NCBI RefSeq assembly: GCF_024055715.1
Contig: NZ_JAMXMV010000006.1
Span: forward strand, 372,001-436,000
Origin: Actinoallomurus soli
GTDB taxonomy: Bacteria; Actinomycetota; Actinomycetes; Streptosporangiales; Streptosporangiaceae
DNA: 64,000 bases
Reading direction: 5' to 3'
Shown: positions 25,600-34,656 of the stretch, in pieces
Layout of the letters: each line of letters starts with the position of its first letter
Position numbering within the stretch: the stretch's first letter is position 1
The notes under the pieces: generated by a model
What the model saw: the letters and a program-made list of their open reading frames with translations, nothing else
Databases searched by the model: none
Told to the model about the DNA's origin: nothing
Made by a program: the position numbers and the translations under genes

Positions 25600-26733
25600 T
25601 CACCCAGGACCGCCGGTGCTCCTCCGCTCCGTCAGGAGGGCCGCCACGATGATCAGGACGAGGGCGATGAGCTCCGCCTCGCCGGCCAGCAGGGCGCCCA
25701 CCGGGATCGCGGCCAGGGACAGCACCGCCGCGCCGACCCGGATCGCCGGAGAGCCGATCCGGAGGATCCGGCGGAAGGCCGCGTCGCCCAGCAGGTACGC
25801 GGCGACGCCCGCGCCGAGGGCGACCGCCGGTCCCGTGTGCAGGGCCTCCACCGGGTGGGCCATCGCCTTCTTCACGCCCGCCGCCGCCGCGACGATGCCG
25901 AGCATCAGCGGGATGTGCGCGTAGAAGTACGCGTTCATGATCGCGCCGGTCCGGCGTGCGTCGTCCATCCGCGTGAGCGCGGACTCGGCCCGTAGGTCGT
26001 CCTCGGCGAAGTAGGGCCACCACAGCGCGGCGGCGAGGGCCAGGCCGAGCACCGCGGCGACCGTCGTACGGGTGTCGAGCGGGTTCTCCGACAGGCCGAT
26101 CCCGATCGCCACCACCGACTCGCCGAGCGTGATCAGGACCAGCAGGCCGTTCCGCTCGACGATGTGCCCCGCCCGCAACGAGAACCGGCCGCCCGGCCGT
26201 ATGACGTACGGCGCGGCGATCGGCACGAGCACCGCCGCGATCCACAGCGCGTATGTCGGCGGACCCGACGTCAGCCCCGCGCCGATCACCAGGGCGGCCG
26301 CCACCAGGTTCACCGGGAGGACGCGCAGGATCTGCCGGTTGACCTGCGCGTACAGGCCGCCGTGGACGAGCACGACGACGAGGTAGCCCAGCCCCCAGGC
26401 GACGCCGCCGCCGTCGAAGGCGCGCGGGGTCGCCAGCGCCATGATCAGGAACCCGGCCATCCCGACCAGCAGCAGGAGCCGCCGCAGCGTGGTCGTCGGC
26501 GCGACCGTGTTCGTCAGCCAGGCGTACCCGGAGTAGATCCACCATAGGACGCCGAACAGCGCGACCACCCGCAGCAGCCCCACCGGGGACAGCTCGTGGG
26601 CCAGCACCCCGGTGAGCTGCGTGATCGTGAAGACGAAGACCAGGTCGAAGAACAGCTCGACGGTGGTGACCCGGTAGCCGTCCTCCGCCGGGGGCGCCGT
26701 CTCGACCGGGCCCCCGGCGTCGGAGATCGCCAC
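25600..26733 (-). CDS. Low-temperature-requirement (LtrA) family membrane protein
   Basis: 377 residues, about ten hydrophobic segments. It has the LtrA hallmarks VELFFDLVFVFTITQLT near the N-terminus and HIVERNGLLVLITLGESV in the middle. The family was named from a Listeria gene needed for growth at low temperature; the molecular role is unknown. The gene sits between purD (7 bases away) and purB, so it is probably transcribed with them. Confidence 0.9.
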   Translation of the reverse strand: MAISDAGGPVETAPPAEDGYRVTTVELFFDLVFVFTITQLTGVLAHELSPVGLLRVVALFGVLWWIYSGYAWLTNTVAPTTTLRRLLLLVGMAGFLIMALATPRAFDGGGVAWGLGYLVVVLVHGGLYAQVNRQILRVLPVNLVAAALVIGAGLTSGPPTYALWIAAVLVPIAAPYVIRPGGRFSLRAGHIVERNGLLVLITLGESVVAIGIGLSENPLDTRTTVAAVLGLALAAALWWPYFAEDDLRAESALTRMDDARRTGAIMNAYFYAHIPLMLGIVAAAAGVKKAMAHPVEALHTGPAVALGAGVAAYLLGDAAFRRILRIGSPAIRVGAAVLSLAAIPVGALLAGEAELIALVLIIVAALLTERRSTGGPG

Positions 26734-26740
26734 GCGCCGG

Positions 26741-27976
26741 TCAGACCTTGGCGGCGATGTCCGTGCGGTAGTGCGCGCCGCGCAGGCGGATCCGCTCCGC
26801 CGCGGCGTACGCCGTCGCGCGGGCCGCGGCCAGGTCCGGGCCGGTGCCGACCACGTCGAGCACCCGCCCGCCGCCGGAGACCGGCAGACCCTTCTCCAGC
26901 TTCGTGCCCGCGTGCAGGACGTACGCGCCCTCCACCGCCTCGGCCTCCTCCAGCCCGGCGATGGGATCGCCGACGGTCGGCTTGCCGGGGTAGTTCTCCG
27001 CCGCGATGACGACGGTGACCGCCGCGCCCGGCCGCCACTCCAGCGCCGGGGCCGACCCGAGCCCGCCGACCGCGCACGCCTGCAGCAGCGAGCCGAGCGG
27101 GGTCGCCAGCCGGTCCAGGACGACCTGGGTCTCCGGGTCGCCGAACCGCGCGTTGAACTCGATCACCCGGACGCCCTTCGACGTCAGCGCGAGCCCGGCG
27201 TACAGCACACCGGTGTACGGCGTCTGGCGGCGCCGCATCTCGTCCACGGTCGGCTGGATGACCGTCTGTACGACCTCGTCGACCAGGCCCGCGGGCGCCC
27301 AGGGAAGCGGCGTGTAGGCGCCCATGCCGCCGGTGTTCGGGCCCTGGTCGTCGTTGTAGGCCCGCTTGAAATCCTGCGCCGGCAGCAGCGGGACGACCGT
27401 CGTGCCGTCGGTCAGCGCGAACAGCGAGACCTCGGGCCCGTCGAGGAACTCCTCGATGACGACCCGCTCGCACTGGGCGGCGTGCCGCGCGGCGATCGCC
27501 CGGTCCTCGGTCACGACGACGCCCTTGCCCGCGGCCAGCCCGTCGTCCTTCACGACGTACGGCGGCCCGAACGCGTCGAGCGCGGCGTTCACGCCGTCGG
27601 TGCCCTCACAGATCCGTGAGTCGGCGGTCGGGACGCCGGCCGCCGCCATGATCTCCTTGGCGAACGCCTTCGAGCCCTCGATCCTCGCGGCCGCGGCGTC
27701 GGGGCCGAAGCACAGCAGCCCGGCCCGGCGCAGGGCGTCGCCCACGCCCGCGACCAGCGGCGCCTCGGGACCGATCACCACGAGCTGTGCCGCCAGGCGC
27801 TGCGCGAGCTCGACCACGGCGACCGGATCGGTGGGATCCAGGACATGGTTGTCCGCGAGCGCGCCGGTGCCGGCGTTGCCGGGGGCGCAGTGCAGCGCGG
27901 TGACGTCGGGATCTTGGGCAAGGGAGCGGACCAGCGCGTGTTCGCGCCCGCCCGAGCCGAGAACGAGGACTCGCAC
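26741..27976 (-). CDS. purD: Phosphoribosylamine-glycine ligase (GAR synthetase)
   Basis: 411 residues, ATP-grasp enzyme that joins glycine to phosphoribosylamine, the second step of purine synthesis. It starts [13 protein letters not shown], with the ATP-grasp core [15 protein letters not shown], and GDPETQ near the metal-binding site. It is the first gene of the purine operon; its promoter lies in the gap shared with the divergent corA leader. Confidence 0.97.
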   Translation of the reverse strand: MRVLVLGSGGREHALVRSLAQDPDVTALHCAPGNAGTGALADNHVLDPTDPVAVVELAQRLAAQLVVIGPEAPLVAGVGDALRRAGLLCFGPDAAAARIEGSKAFAKEIMAAAGVPTADSRICEGTDGVNAALDAFGPPYVVKDDGLAAGKGVVVTEDRAIAARHAAQCERVVIEEFLDGPEVSLFALTDGTTVVPLLPAQDFKRAYNDDQGPNTGGMGAYTPLPWAPAGLVDEVVQTVIQPTVDEMRRRQTPYTGVLYAGLALTSKGVRVIEFNARFGDPETQVVLDRLATPLGSLLQACAVGGLGSAPALEWRPGAAVTVVIAAENYPGKPTVGDPIAGLEEAEAVEGAYVLHAGTKLEKGLPVSGGGRVLDVVGTGPDLAAARATAYAAAERIRLRGAHYRTDIAAKV

Positions 27977-28142
27977 GTAGGGAAGCCTACCGAGATCTCC
28001 TGTTTTCCGGGCTCGTCGGGGAAGCGGCGGCAGGCCGCCGTTGTTGATCTACTTCGGGGACCGGACGCGTGATTTCTGAAGTAATCCGGGAATCCTGTGA
28101 ACCGGCGGCCGCCGCCGGGCGTCCTTATTACCCGGTGTAACC

Positions 28143-28160
28143 TCAGAGCCCGTGCTCTGA
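28143..28160 (+). promoter_or_regulatory. Hairpin at the head of the corA leader
   Basis: TCAGAGC and GCTCTGA pair perfectly over 7 bp with a 4-base loop, 14 bases before the leader-ORF ribosome site. Upstream, TTATTACCCGGTGTAACC is AT-richer and may hold the promoter. Part of a structured corA leader (inference). Confidence 0.5.
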
Positions 28161-28188
28161 CGCCGACGACCCTAAGGAGGTGGTCGAA

Positions 28189-28287
28189 ATGAGTCCTGGC
28201 GATCCTTGCAGTAACGCCGAGCCTCCTCACAGTCCGACCATCTCTACTCGGCGTCCGGCCGCCTCCGGCGCGCGCTCCCCGCTCTGA
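28189..28287 (+). CDS. Proline-rich leader peptide upstream of corA
   Basis: A 32-codon ORF with an ideal ribosome site (AAGGAGGTGG, 8 bases before the ATG). The product starts MSPGDPCSNAEPPHSP and has seven prolines, one Pro-Pro pair and an Arg-Arg. It ends 54 bases before the corA start. Proline-rich leader peptides control Mg2+ transporter genes in enterobacteria (mgtL for mgtA, and a leader for corA). By analogy ribosome stalling or drop-off here could signal Mg2+. AGGAGG at 28175-28180 can pair with CCTCCT at 28222-28227 inside the ORF, which would hide the ribosome site. Translation is strongly suggested; the regulatory role is inferred. Confidence 0.65.
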   Translation: MSPGDPCSNAEPPHSPTISTRRPAASGARSPL

Positions 28288-28297
28288 TCACGGGTCG

Positions 28298-28315
28298 ACG
28301 CGCGCCGGCGCGCGT
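28298..28315 (+). promoter_or_regulatory. Perfect 18-bp palindrome in the corA leader
   Basis: Fully self-complementary (GCGCGCCGGCGCGC core), 10 bases after the leader-ORF stop. In RNA it would fold to a GC hairpin between leader and corA; it could act as an attenuator or Rho-related pause. No U-run follows. Confidence 0.5.
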
Positions 28316-28327
28316 GCGGCCGGGCCA

Positions 28328-28340
28328 GGGAAGGATTCCC
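28328..28340 (+). promoter_or_regulatory. Hairpin covering the corA ribosome site
   Basis: GGGAA-GGA-TTCCC folds the Shine-Dalgarno (GGGAAGGA) into a 5-bp stem ending one base before the corA ATG. It could make corA initiation depend on unfolding by ribosomes leaving the leader ORF. Confidence 0.5.
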
Positions 28341-28341
28341 C

Positions 28342-29445
28342 ATGGCCATGACCAGGGTTCGCCCCGGACGCGCGACTCGCGTCCTGTTCAAGCCGCTCGC
28401 CCGTCCCGGCCGCATCGCGGCCGGTGAGTCGATCAACCAGCGGTCCGCCCTCATCGACTGGGCGGCGTACATCGACGGCAAGCGCGTCGACACCGCCAGT
28501 CTCGCCGAGGCCGTCGAGCTCGTACGCGCCCCCGACGACCTCCCGGAGGGCGCCGAGCCGCGCAGCCGCTTCGTCTGGGTCGGCCTGCACGAGCCCGACG
28601 CGGCCGAGCTGGAACGGCTGTCGGAGGTGTTCGGCCTGCACCCGCTCGCCGTGGAGGACGCCGTCCACGCCCACCAGCGGCCGAAGCTCGAGCGCTACGA
28701 CGACGTGCAGTTCATCGTCATGAAGACGGTCGGATACGTCGAGCGCGCCGGCACGGAGACCGTGCGCACCGGCGAAATCATGATCTTCTGCGGGCCCGAC
28801 TTCGTCGTCACCGTCCGGCACGGCGAGCACGGCGCGCTCGCCCCCGTCCGGCAGCGCCTCGAGGACAACCCCGAGCGCCTCGCCCTCGGACCCGCCGCCG
28901 TCCTGCACGCCATCATCGACCGGGTCGTCGACGACTACATCTGCGTCGGCAACGCCGTCCAGCAGGACATCGACGAGGTCGAGGAGAACGTCTTCTCCGC
29001 CGACGCCACCAACCAGGCCGAGCGCATCTACCGGTTGAAGCGCGAGGTCATCCAGCTCAAGCGCGCCGTCGGCCCGCTGTCCGGCCCGCTGCGCAACCTC
29101 GCGGCCCGCCGGTTCGTCCCCACCGAGATCCGCGAGTACTTCCGCGACGTCGACGACCACCTCGCCCGCGTGCGCGAGCAGGTCGAGTCCTGCGACGAAC
29201 TGCTCACCCCGATCCTCCAGGCGCACCTGACCCAGGTGACCGTCACCGACAACCACGACATGCGCAAGATCTCCGCGTGGGCGGCGATCCTCGCGATGCC
29301 GACGGCGATCACCGGCGTCTACGGCATGAACTTCAAGTACATGCCGGAGCTGCACTGGAAGTACGGCTACCTGATGGCCGTGGGCGTCATCGTGAGCGCC
29401 TGTTTCGTCCTCTACAGGGGCTTCCGCCGCAACGGCTGGCTCTGA
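28342..29445 (+). CDS. corA: CorA-type magnesium channel
   Basis: 367 residues. Large N-terminal cytoplasmic domain, then two C-terminal membrane helices with the selectivity motif G328-M-N330 (TGVYGMNFKYMPEL). CorA pentamers let Mg2+ (and Co2+) into the cell down the membrane potential. The ATG at 28342 is used; its ribosome site lies inside a small hairpin, and a proline-rich leader ORF precedes it. It is convergent with the GDPD gene, 15 bases apart. Confidence 0.93.
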   Translation: MAMTRVRPGRATRVLFKPLARPGRIAAGESINQRSALIDWAAYIDGKRVDTASLAEAVELVRAPDDLPEGAEPRSRFVWVGLHEPDAAELERLSEVFGLHPLAVEDAVHAHQRPKLERYDDVQFIVMKTVGYVERAGTETVRTGEIMIFCGPDFVVTVRHGEHGALAPVRQRLEDNPERLALGPAAVLHAIIDRVVDDYICVGNAVQQDIDEVEENVFSADATNQAERIYRLKREVIQLKRAVGPLSGPLRNLAARRFVPTEIREYFRDVDDHLARVREQVESCDELLTPILQAHLTQVTVTDNHDMRKISAWAAILAMPTAITGVYGMNFKYMPELHWKYGYLMAVGVIVSACFVLYRGFRRNGWL

Positions 29446-29460
29446 GCCGGGCCCTGCCGG

Positions 29461-30285
29461 TCAGCGGCCCAGCACCGTACGGAGGCGGTCGGGGTAGTCG
29501 GTGACGATCGCGTCCACGCCGAACGCGATGAGCCGCCGCATCTCGGCCGGATCGTTGACCGTCCACGGGACGACGCGCAGGCCCCGCGCGTGCGCCGCCG
29601 CGACCAGTTCCGGGACGACCATGACCCGCTTGGGGGAGATCATGGTCGCCCCGGCGTCGGCCGCGGCGGCGATCAGCCCGCCCGCCGGATCCCGTCCGGC
29701 CATCCACGACGCGTCGAGCGTGTCCGGCTCGACCAGCGCGACGCGGTCCCCGCCGGGCAGCAGCTCCCGCGCCACGCCCAGCACCCGCCAGTCGAACGCC
29801 AGCAGCCGCACCCGCTCCAGCAGCCCGTACGACTCCAGCACCTTCACGGCCGTGACCGTGATCGTCTCGATGTCCGGCCAGGACGGATCGGTCTTGATCT
29901 CGACGGACAGCCGTACGTCGTGCGGCACGACCAGCTCGCACAGCTCCGCCAGCGTCGGCACCTCCGCACCGGGGATCGGCGTCTGCGTCGCCGCGAACCG
30001 CTCGTTCCGTATCCCCGCGTCCAGCGTCTTGATCTGCGCGAGCGTGAGCTCCCGGATCGGCCGCCCGACGTAGGGGTACAGCGGGTCGTCCGGCCGGCAC
30101 GGCCCACGGTCCCGTACGGTCCCGGCGTTCAGCGCCTGGTCGTGGTGGAGCACCGGGACTCCGTCCGCGGTGAGCGCGACGTCCAGCTCCAGCACGTCGA
30201 CGCCCAGTTCGAGGGTTCTGGCGAACCCCGCGATGGTGTTCTCCGGCCACAGTCCCCGCGCCCCGCGGTGTCCTTGGATCTCCAT
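29461..30285 (-). CDS. Glycerophosphodiester phosphodiesterase
   Basis: 274 residues, GDPD TIM barrel. The catalytic His-Arg pair (IQGHRGARG), the Glu in PENT, the metal-site ELDV and the second catalytic His (LHHD) are present. It splits glycerophosphodiesters from phospholipid turnover to glycerol-3-phosphate and an alcohol. No signal peptide, so it is cytoplasmic. The ATG at 30285 starts exactly at the conserved domain; the long frame upstream is a shadow of the permease gene. Confidence 0.92.
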   Translation of the reverse strand: MEIQGHRGARGLWPENTIAGFARTLELGVDVLELDVALTADGVPVLHHDQALNAGTVRDRGPCRPDDPLYPYVGRPIRELTLAQIKTLDAGIRNERFAATQTPIPGAEVPTLAELCELVVPHDVRLSVEIKTDPSWPDIETITVTAVKVLESYGLLERVRLLAFDWRVLGVARELLPGGDRVALVEPDTLDASWMAGRDPAGGLIAAAADAGATMISPKRVMVVPELVAAAHARGLRVVPWTVNDPAEMRRLIAFGVDAIVTDYPDRLRTVLGR

Positions 30286-30314
30286 CCGCCCCAGCGTACG
30301 GGCTCTCCTCACGG

Positions 30315-31511
30315 TCACGGGGCGGCGAGGGCCTCGGTGGGGGACAGCCGGGCTGCGCGGATCGCGGGGTACAGCCCGGCGATCCCGCCGATGACCAGCG
30401 TCGCGCCGACCCCGCCGGCCATCGCCCACGGCGGGACGACCGTCGGCCAGCCCTGCGTCACCGCGAACACCGCCGTGATGAGGATGCCCAGCGTCACGCC
30501 GCCCACGCCGCCGAGCGCCGCCAGGAGCTGCGACTCGGCGAGGAACTGCAGCCTGACCTGACCGCGCGTCGCGCCCAGGGAGCGTCGCAGGCCGATCTCG
30601 GCGCGGCGTTCCAGGACCGAGATCACCATGGTGTTCGCGACGCCGACCCCGCCGACCAGGAGCGCCACCGCGCCCAGGCCGAGGAGGAGCCCGGTGAACG
30701 CCTTGTCGCCGGCGTTCTGCGCGGCCAGCGCGTCCGACGGGCGGCTGACCTCCACCGCGGTCGGCGACTCGGGATCGGCGGTGGCGGCGAGCAGGTCCCG
30801 CACGTGCGGCACCGCGTCCTTCCGCGCCCGTGTGTAGACGGTGGTGGGGTGGCCGTCGAAGCCGAGCCGCGCGGCCGCGACGTCCCAGCCGACCAACGCG
30901 GCCGAGTCCAGCTCCGGCGCGAGCGGCGCGTGGTCCAGGATGCCGACGACCGTGAACCACCGCGAGCCGAGCCAGACCTGGACGTTCGGCTGCGCGACAC
31001 CCAGCGCGTCCGCGGCGTCGGAGCCGAGTACGACGGCCGGATACCGGCTCGTGGCCGCGTTGAGCCAGGTCCCGGCGGCCATGCTCAGACCGGCCGTACG
31101 GGGCAGGTCGAGGCGGCTCGCGAGGACGCTGATGCCGCCGGTCTCCCCCGCGTCGATGTGGTCGTTGCGGTAGACGTTCGTTCCGGGAACCTTGCCGGTG
31201 GCGGACGCGGACAGCACGCCGCTCATCCGGCCGATCATCGCCACCGATTCCTCGGGGAGCTCGGCGTCGGAGCCGAAGAAGTCCTTGCCCGGGGCCACGG
31301 TGAGCATGTTCGTGCCCAGCCGGTCCAGCGCGGCCTGGAGCTGCGCCCGGCTGGAGGTCGAGATCCCGACCACGCCGACCATCGCGGCGATGCCGATCGC
31401 GATCCCCAGCGCGGACAGGAACACTCGCAGCGGGCGGGCGCGCAGCCCCGCCGCGCCGACCCGGACCACGTCCCGTGGGCCCAGCCGTGCCGGCTCGTCC
31501 CTTCCCGTCAT
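30315..31511 (-). CDS. MacB/FtsX-type ABC transporter permease
   Basis: 398 residues with four membrane helices: one near residue 35 ([20 protein letters not shown]) and three C-terminal, plus a large extracellular domain between. The C-terminal FtsX segment ([21 protein letters not shown]) is typical. MacB-type proteins act as mechanotransmitters that drive export of peptides, lipoproteins or antibiotics outside the membrane. It overlaps the ATPase gene (ATGA) and completes a four-gene exporter operon. Confidence 0.92.
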   Translation of the reverse strand: MTGRDEPARLGPRDVVRVGAAGLRARPLRVFLSALGIAIGIAAMVGVVGISTSSRAQLQAALDRLGTNMLTVAPGKDFFGSDAELPEESVAMIGRMSGVLSASATGKVPGTNVYRNDHIDAGETGGISVLASRLDLPRTAGLSMAAGTWLNAATSRYPAVVLGSDAADALGVAQPNVQVWLGSRWFTVVGILDHAPLAPELDSAALVGWDVAAARLGFDGHPTTVYTRARKDAVPHVRDLLAATADPESPTAVEVSRPSDALAAQNAGDKAFTGLLLGLGAVALLVGGVGVANTMVISVLERRAEIGLRRSLGATRGQVRLQFLAESQLLAALGGVGGVTLGILITAVFAVTQGWPTVVPPWAMAGGVGATLVIGGIAGLYPAIRAARLSPTEALAAP

Positions 31512-32230
31512 GGCGCGGCCTCCGCCCGTACCTCGTCCGCGATGACCCGGCCGTCGAGCATGCGGATCTGGCGGGGCAGCGTCGCGGCGATGTCGCGGTC
31601 GTGGGTGATCACGATGACCGTGGTGCCGACCGCGGCCAGTTCGCGGAGCAGGTTCATCACGCCGGCGCCGGTGGCGGTGTCCAGCGCGCCGGTCGGCTCG
31701 TCGGCCAGCAGGATCGCCGGTTCGCCGACCACCGCGCGGGCGATCGCGACGCGCTGCTTCTCCCCGCCGGACAACTGGTGCGGCCGGTGGCCGAGCCGGT
31801 GCGCCAGGCCGACCCGTTCGAGGGCCGAGCGCGCCCGGCGGCGGCGTTCCGCCAGGGGTACGCCGGCGTACAGCAGGCCGTCGGCGACGTTGTCCAGCGC
31901 GCCGACCCCGGCGGCGAGGTGGAACTGCTGGAAGACGAACCCGATCCGCCGGGCGCGCAGCGCGGAGAGCCGCCGATCCGGCATCGTCGACACGTCGCGG
32001 CCCTCGATGCGCACCGTGCCGGCGCTGGGCCGGTCCAGCGTGCCGATGAGGTGCAGCAGTGTCGACTTGCCGGAGCCGGACGGCCCGACGATCGCGGCCG
32101 CCTCACCGGCCCCGACCCGCAGAGACACCCCGTCCAGCGCCGTGACGCCACCCGGGTACTCCTTGCGGACCTCCCGCAGTTCCACGACCGGCTCGCCGAC
32201 CACGGGCTCGCCGACCACGGGCTCGCTCAC
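31508..32230 (-). CDS. ABC transporter ATP-binding protein (MacB/LolD class)
   Basis: 240 residues with Walker [10 protein letters not shown], signature [14 protein letters not shown], Walker [13 protein letters not shown] and H-loop VITHD. The class energises FtsX-type permeases. Its N-terminus is a threefold in-frame repeat of EPVVG from a 15-bp DNA repeat (about 32180-32226) that looks like slippage. It overlaps both neighbours by 4 bases, so the operon is translationally coupled. Confidence 0.95.
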   Translation of the reverse strand: MSEPVVGEPVVGEPVVELREVRKEYPGGVTALDGVSLRVGAGEAAAIVGPSGSGKSTLLHLIGTLDRPSAGTVRIEGRDVSTMPDRRLSALRARRIGFVFQQFHLAAGVGALDNVADGLLYAGVPLAERRRRARSALERVGLAHRLGHRPHQLSGGEKQRVAIARAVVGEPAILLADEPTGALDTATGAGVMNLLRELAAVGTTVIVITHDRDIAATLPRQIRMLDGRVIADEVRAEAAP

Positions 32231-33273
32231 TTCGGCACCCCGACGGTCATGCCCTCGGCCAGGCCGGGACCGGAGACCTCCACCTTGCCCTCGGTGAACG
32301 CGCCGGTCTCCACGGGGACCGTACGGACGCGGCCGCCCTCGACGACCTGCACGCCGTAGCCGCCGTCGGACTGGGCGAGCAGCGCCTCGATCGGCACGGC
32401 GAGGACGTTCGCGTGCCGGCCGCTGGTGAGGTACACCTTCACCGGCGCCTTGTCGTAGGAGCCCAGCGCCCCCTGGTCGTCGACGGTCACGGTGACCGCG
32501 ACCGTGGTGGGGGCGTCGCCCCGACCCGGCGTGGCGACCTTGCCGACCTTGGTGATCCGGCCCTTGGTCGTTCCGCCGCCGGGGAGTTCGATCGACACCC
32601 GGGCGCCCTTCTCCGCCAGCCGCTGGTACTGCACGTCCAGGTCGACGTCCACCTGCCGGGTGGTGCCGGTGTAGGTGAGCACGGGGCCGCTCGCCCGGTC
32701 CCCGGTCTGCGCCTTCCGCTCGGCGACCCGGATCTCGCCGGGGGCGGTCACGACCGAGCCGGGCGCGACCCTGCCCGTCTCAGCGAGGCCGAGGTCCTCC
32801 TGCCAGCGCTTCACCGCCGCCGCGGTGGCGGCGGTGTAGGTCTTGTCCACCGTGAACCCGGTGTAGCCCAGGGCCTGGAGATTCCGCTCGAACTGCAGGA
32901 CGTCCCGGCCCTTCGTGCCGTCCGCGAGGGTCCGGTAGAGCGGCAGCGACCCGTACAGCAGCGGCACGGGCCGGTCGTCCACGCGGTAGGCGGACCGGCC
33001 GCGCGACACGACGCTGCCGGGCGCGGCCAGCCAGGTCAGGACGCCGTGACCGCCCGCGCCGGTCAGGGTGTGCGTCGTGCCGTACCCGAGCGTGCCGTCC
33101 ACCTTCTGGGTCTCCACCAGGGTGGTCCGCTCGATCCGCGCCGTCGCGGGCGGCAGGGAGTCGCGCCCGGTGGGTGTGCCGCCACCGCCGCCCAGACCGG
33201 CCGCCGCCAGGCCGCCGACGCCGATGAGGACCACACCGACGCCGCTCAGGACCGCGACGCGGATCCTGCTCAA
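32227..33273 (-). CDS. Periplasmic-adaptor-like protein with peptidoglycan-binding domain
   Basis: 348 residues. One N-terminal membrane anchor ([23 protein letters not shown]), then HlyD/MacA-like beta and lipoyl-type regions interrupted by a PG_binding_1 domain ([36 protein letters not shown] is the region). The C-terminal half is a barrel and beta-hairpin typical of adaptors. It would link the permease to the cell wall. The start is TTG at 33273, overlapping the lipoprotein stop (TTGA); the long upstream frame is a shadow. Confidence 0.87.
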   Translation of the reverse strand: MSRIRVAVLSGVGVVLIGVGGLAAAGLGGGGGTPTGRDSLPPATARIERTTLVETQKVDGTLGYGTTHTLTGAGGHGVLTWLAAPGSVVSRGRSAYRVDDRPVPLLYGSLPLYRTLADGTKGRDVLQFERNLQALGYTGFTVDKTYTAATAAAVKRWQEDLGLAETGRVAPGSVVTAPGEIRVAERKAQTGDRASGPVLTYTGTTRQVDVDLDVQYQRLAEKGARVSIELPGGGTTKGRITKVGKVATPGRGDAPTTVAVTVTVDDQGALGSYDKAPVKVYLTSGRHANVLAVPIEALLAQSDGGYGVQVVEGGRVRTVPVETGAFTEGKVEVSGPGLAEGMTVGVPK

Positions 33274-33839
33274 TGTCCGCTCCGGGTCAGGGACCGCCCG
33301 CCGGGGCCGCCCGACCGGTACTGCGCGCAGGCCTGGTCGGCGTCCTTGAACGCCGGACTGTCCGGGCCGCCCTGACCGGAGGCGCCCTGAGAGCCCTGGC
33401 CGCCGTTGCGCTTGATCAGGATGCCGCCGTCGGGGTTCGGGTCGGCCATGTCGACGCCGTGCCGGCGCATGCACCTGGCGTAGGCGCGCAGCTTGGCCAG
33501 GTCCTGCGCGCTGGGTTTCTTCGGCTTGCCGCCGTTCGGCCGAAGACGGCCGCACTTGGACTCGGCGGCCTTCAGCGCCGGGTCGTCCATGCCCTTCGCG
33601 GCGTTCGGCTCGGCGCTGCCGCGCCGCACCGACATCCGGACCCGACCGTTCCCGTCGGGCTGCGGGTCGGCCATGTCGACGCCGTTGGCCCGCATGCACC
33701 GGGCGTAGGCGCGCAGCTTCTCCAGGTCGCTCGCGGCACCGGTCCGGGTGTTCGCCGGCTTGTGCCCGGACCCGCAGGCCGGGAGGCCGAGGAGAAGCGC
33801 CGGGGCCAGGACCAGCAGCGGGATCGTCTTTCTTCGCAT
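33270..33839 (-). CDS. Lipoprotein with two copies of an ARCMR-GVDMADP motif
   Basis: 189 residues with a lipoprotein signal (lipobox PAC after LLLGL). The mature part carries two related blocks of about 75 residues, each with LRAYARCMR-x2-GVDMADP-x-PDG followed about 50 residues later by a lone cysteine (SKCGRL, QACAQY). This suggests a duplicated domain with one disulfide each. It is first in the exporter operon and may be a substrate-capture or sensing subunit. I recognise the motif as widespread in actinobacteria but not its function. Confidence 0.82.
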   Translation of the reverse strand: MRRKTIPLLVLAPALLLGLPACGSGHKPANTRTGAASDLEKLRAYARCMRANGVDMADPQPDGNGRVRMSVRRGSAEPNAAKGMDDPALKAAESKCGRLRPNGGKPKKPSAQDLAKLRAYARCMRRHGVDMADPNPDGGILIKRNGGQGSQGASGQGGPDSPAFKDADQACAQYRSGGPGGRSLTRSGH

Positions 33840-33904
33840 TCATCGTCTCCGCATGAGTCCGCCGGACGGATCCCGGCGAGTACGGAGAGTCGAGTCCTCG
33901 GGCG

Positions 33905-33944
33905 ATAACCCGCGCGTAACCGGTTCCGGTTACGCCGGCGTTAT
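33905..33944. promoter_or_regulatory. Palindromic operator between exporter operon and two-component system
   Basis: A perfect inverted repeat with 10-bp arms and a 2-base spacer (33914-33935) is flanked by outer half-sites, giving ATAAC, GTAAC, GTTAC and GTTAT symmetrically at 33905, 33916, 33929 and 33940. Same-orientation halves are 11 bp apart, about one helical turn. Placed in the divergent promoter region, it is a likely binding site for the OmpR-type regulator encoded next to it. Confidence 0.6.
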
Positions 33945-33999
33945 GCGCGATGGCGCACGCTGTGCGGGGACGTTCGTCGAATCAGGTTGGACGGGAAGC

Positions 34000-34656
34000 G
34001 TGCGCGTACTCATCGCCGAGGACGAGCGGATGCTCGCCGATTCGATCGCCGAGGGGCTTCGGGCGGAGGCCCTGGCCGTGGACGTGGCCTACGACGGGGA
34101 CGCCGCCCTCGAACTCCTCGGCGTCAACGACTACGACGTGCTCGTACTCGACCGCGACCTGCCGGTCGTACACGGGGACGACGTCTGCCGGGCGGTCGTG
34201 GAGTCCGGGGCGCACGTGCGGGTGCTGATGCTCACCGCCGCCGTCGCCGTACGGGCGCGGGTGGAGGGCCTCGGGCTCGGCGCGGACGACTATCTGACCA
34301 AGCCGTTCGCGTTCGAGGAACTGGTGGCCCGGATCCACGCGCTCGGTCGCCGCGCGCGCCCGGCCGACCCGCCGGCGCTGGAGCGCGCCGGGATCCGGCT
34401 CGACCCCGCGCGCCGGGAGGTCTACCGGGACGGGCGCTACGTGCACCTGGCCCGCAAGGAGTTCGGCCTGCTCGCCGAACTGCTGCGCGCGGGCGGGACG
34501 GTGGTCTCGGCGGAGCGGCTGCTGGAGAAGGTCTGGGACGAGCACACCGACCCCTTCACCAACACCGTACGGGTGACGATGATGAAGCTCCGCCGCAAGC
34601 TCGGCGATCCACCGGTCGTCGAGACCGTCCCGGGAGCGGGGTACCGCATCCGATGA
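34000..34656 (+). CDS. OmpR-family response regulator
   Basis: 218 residues: receiver domain (VRVLIAEDERMLADS, phospho-acceptor Asp in VLVLDRDLPV, conserved Lys in YLTKPFAF), then a winged helix (LARKEFGLLAELLRAGG...VRVTMMKLRRKLG). It regulates transcription when phosphorylated by the kinase gene, which overlaps it by ATGA. The GTG at 34000 follows GGGAA. It is divergent from the exporter operon across a palindrome, so that operon is its probable target. Confidence 0.95.
   Translation: MRVLIAEDERMLADSIAEGLRAEALAVDVAYDGDAALELLGVNDYDVLVLDRDLPVVHGDDVCRAVVESGAHVRVLMLTAAVAVRARVEGLGLGADDYLTKPFAFEELVARIHALGRRARPADPPALERAGIRLDPARREVYRDGRYVHLARKEFGLLAELLRAGGTVVSAERLLEKVWDEHTDPFTNTVRVTMMKLRRKLGDPPVVETVPGAGYRIR

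Noticed and set aside
33987-34652. In-frame upstream extension of the sensor kinase over the response regulator
   Set aside because: The regulator is the clear gene in another frame; the kinase starts at the ATGA overlap at 34653.
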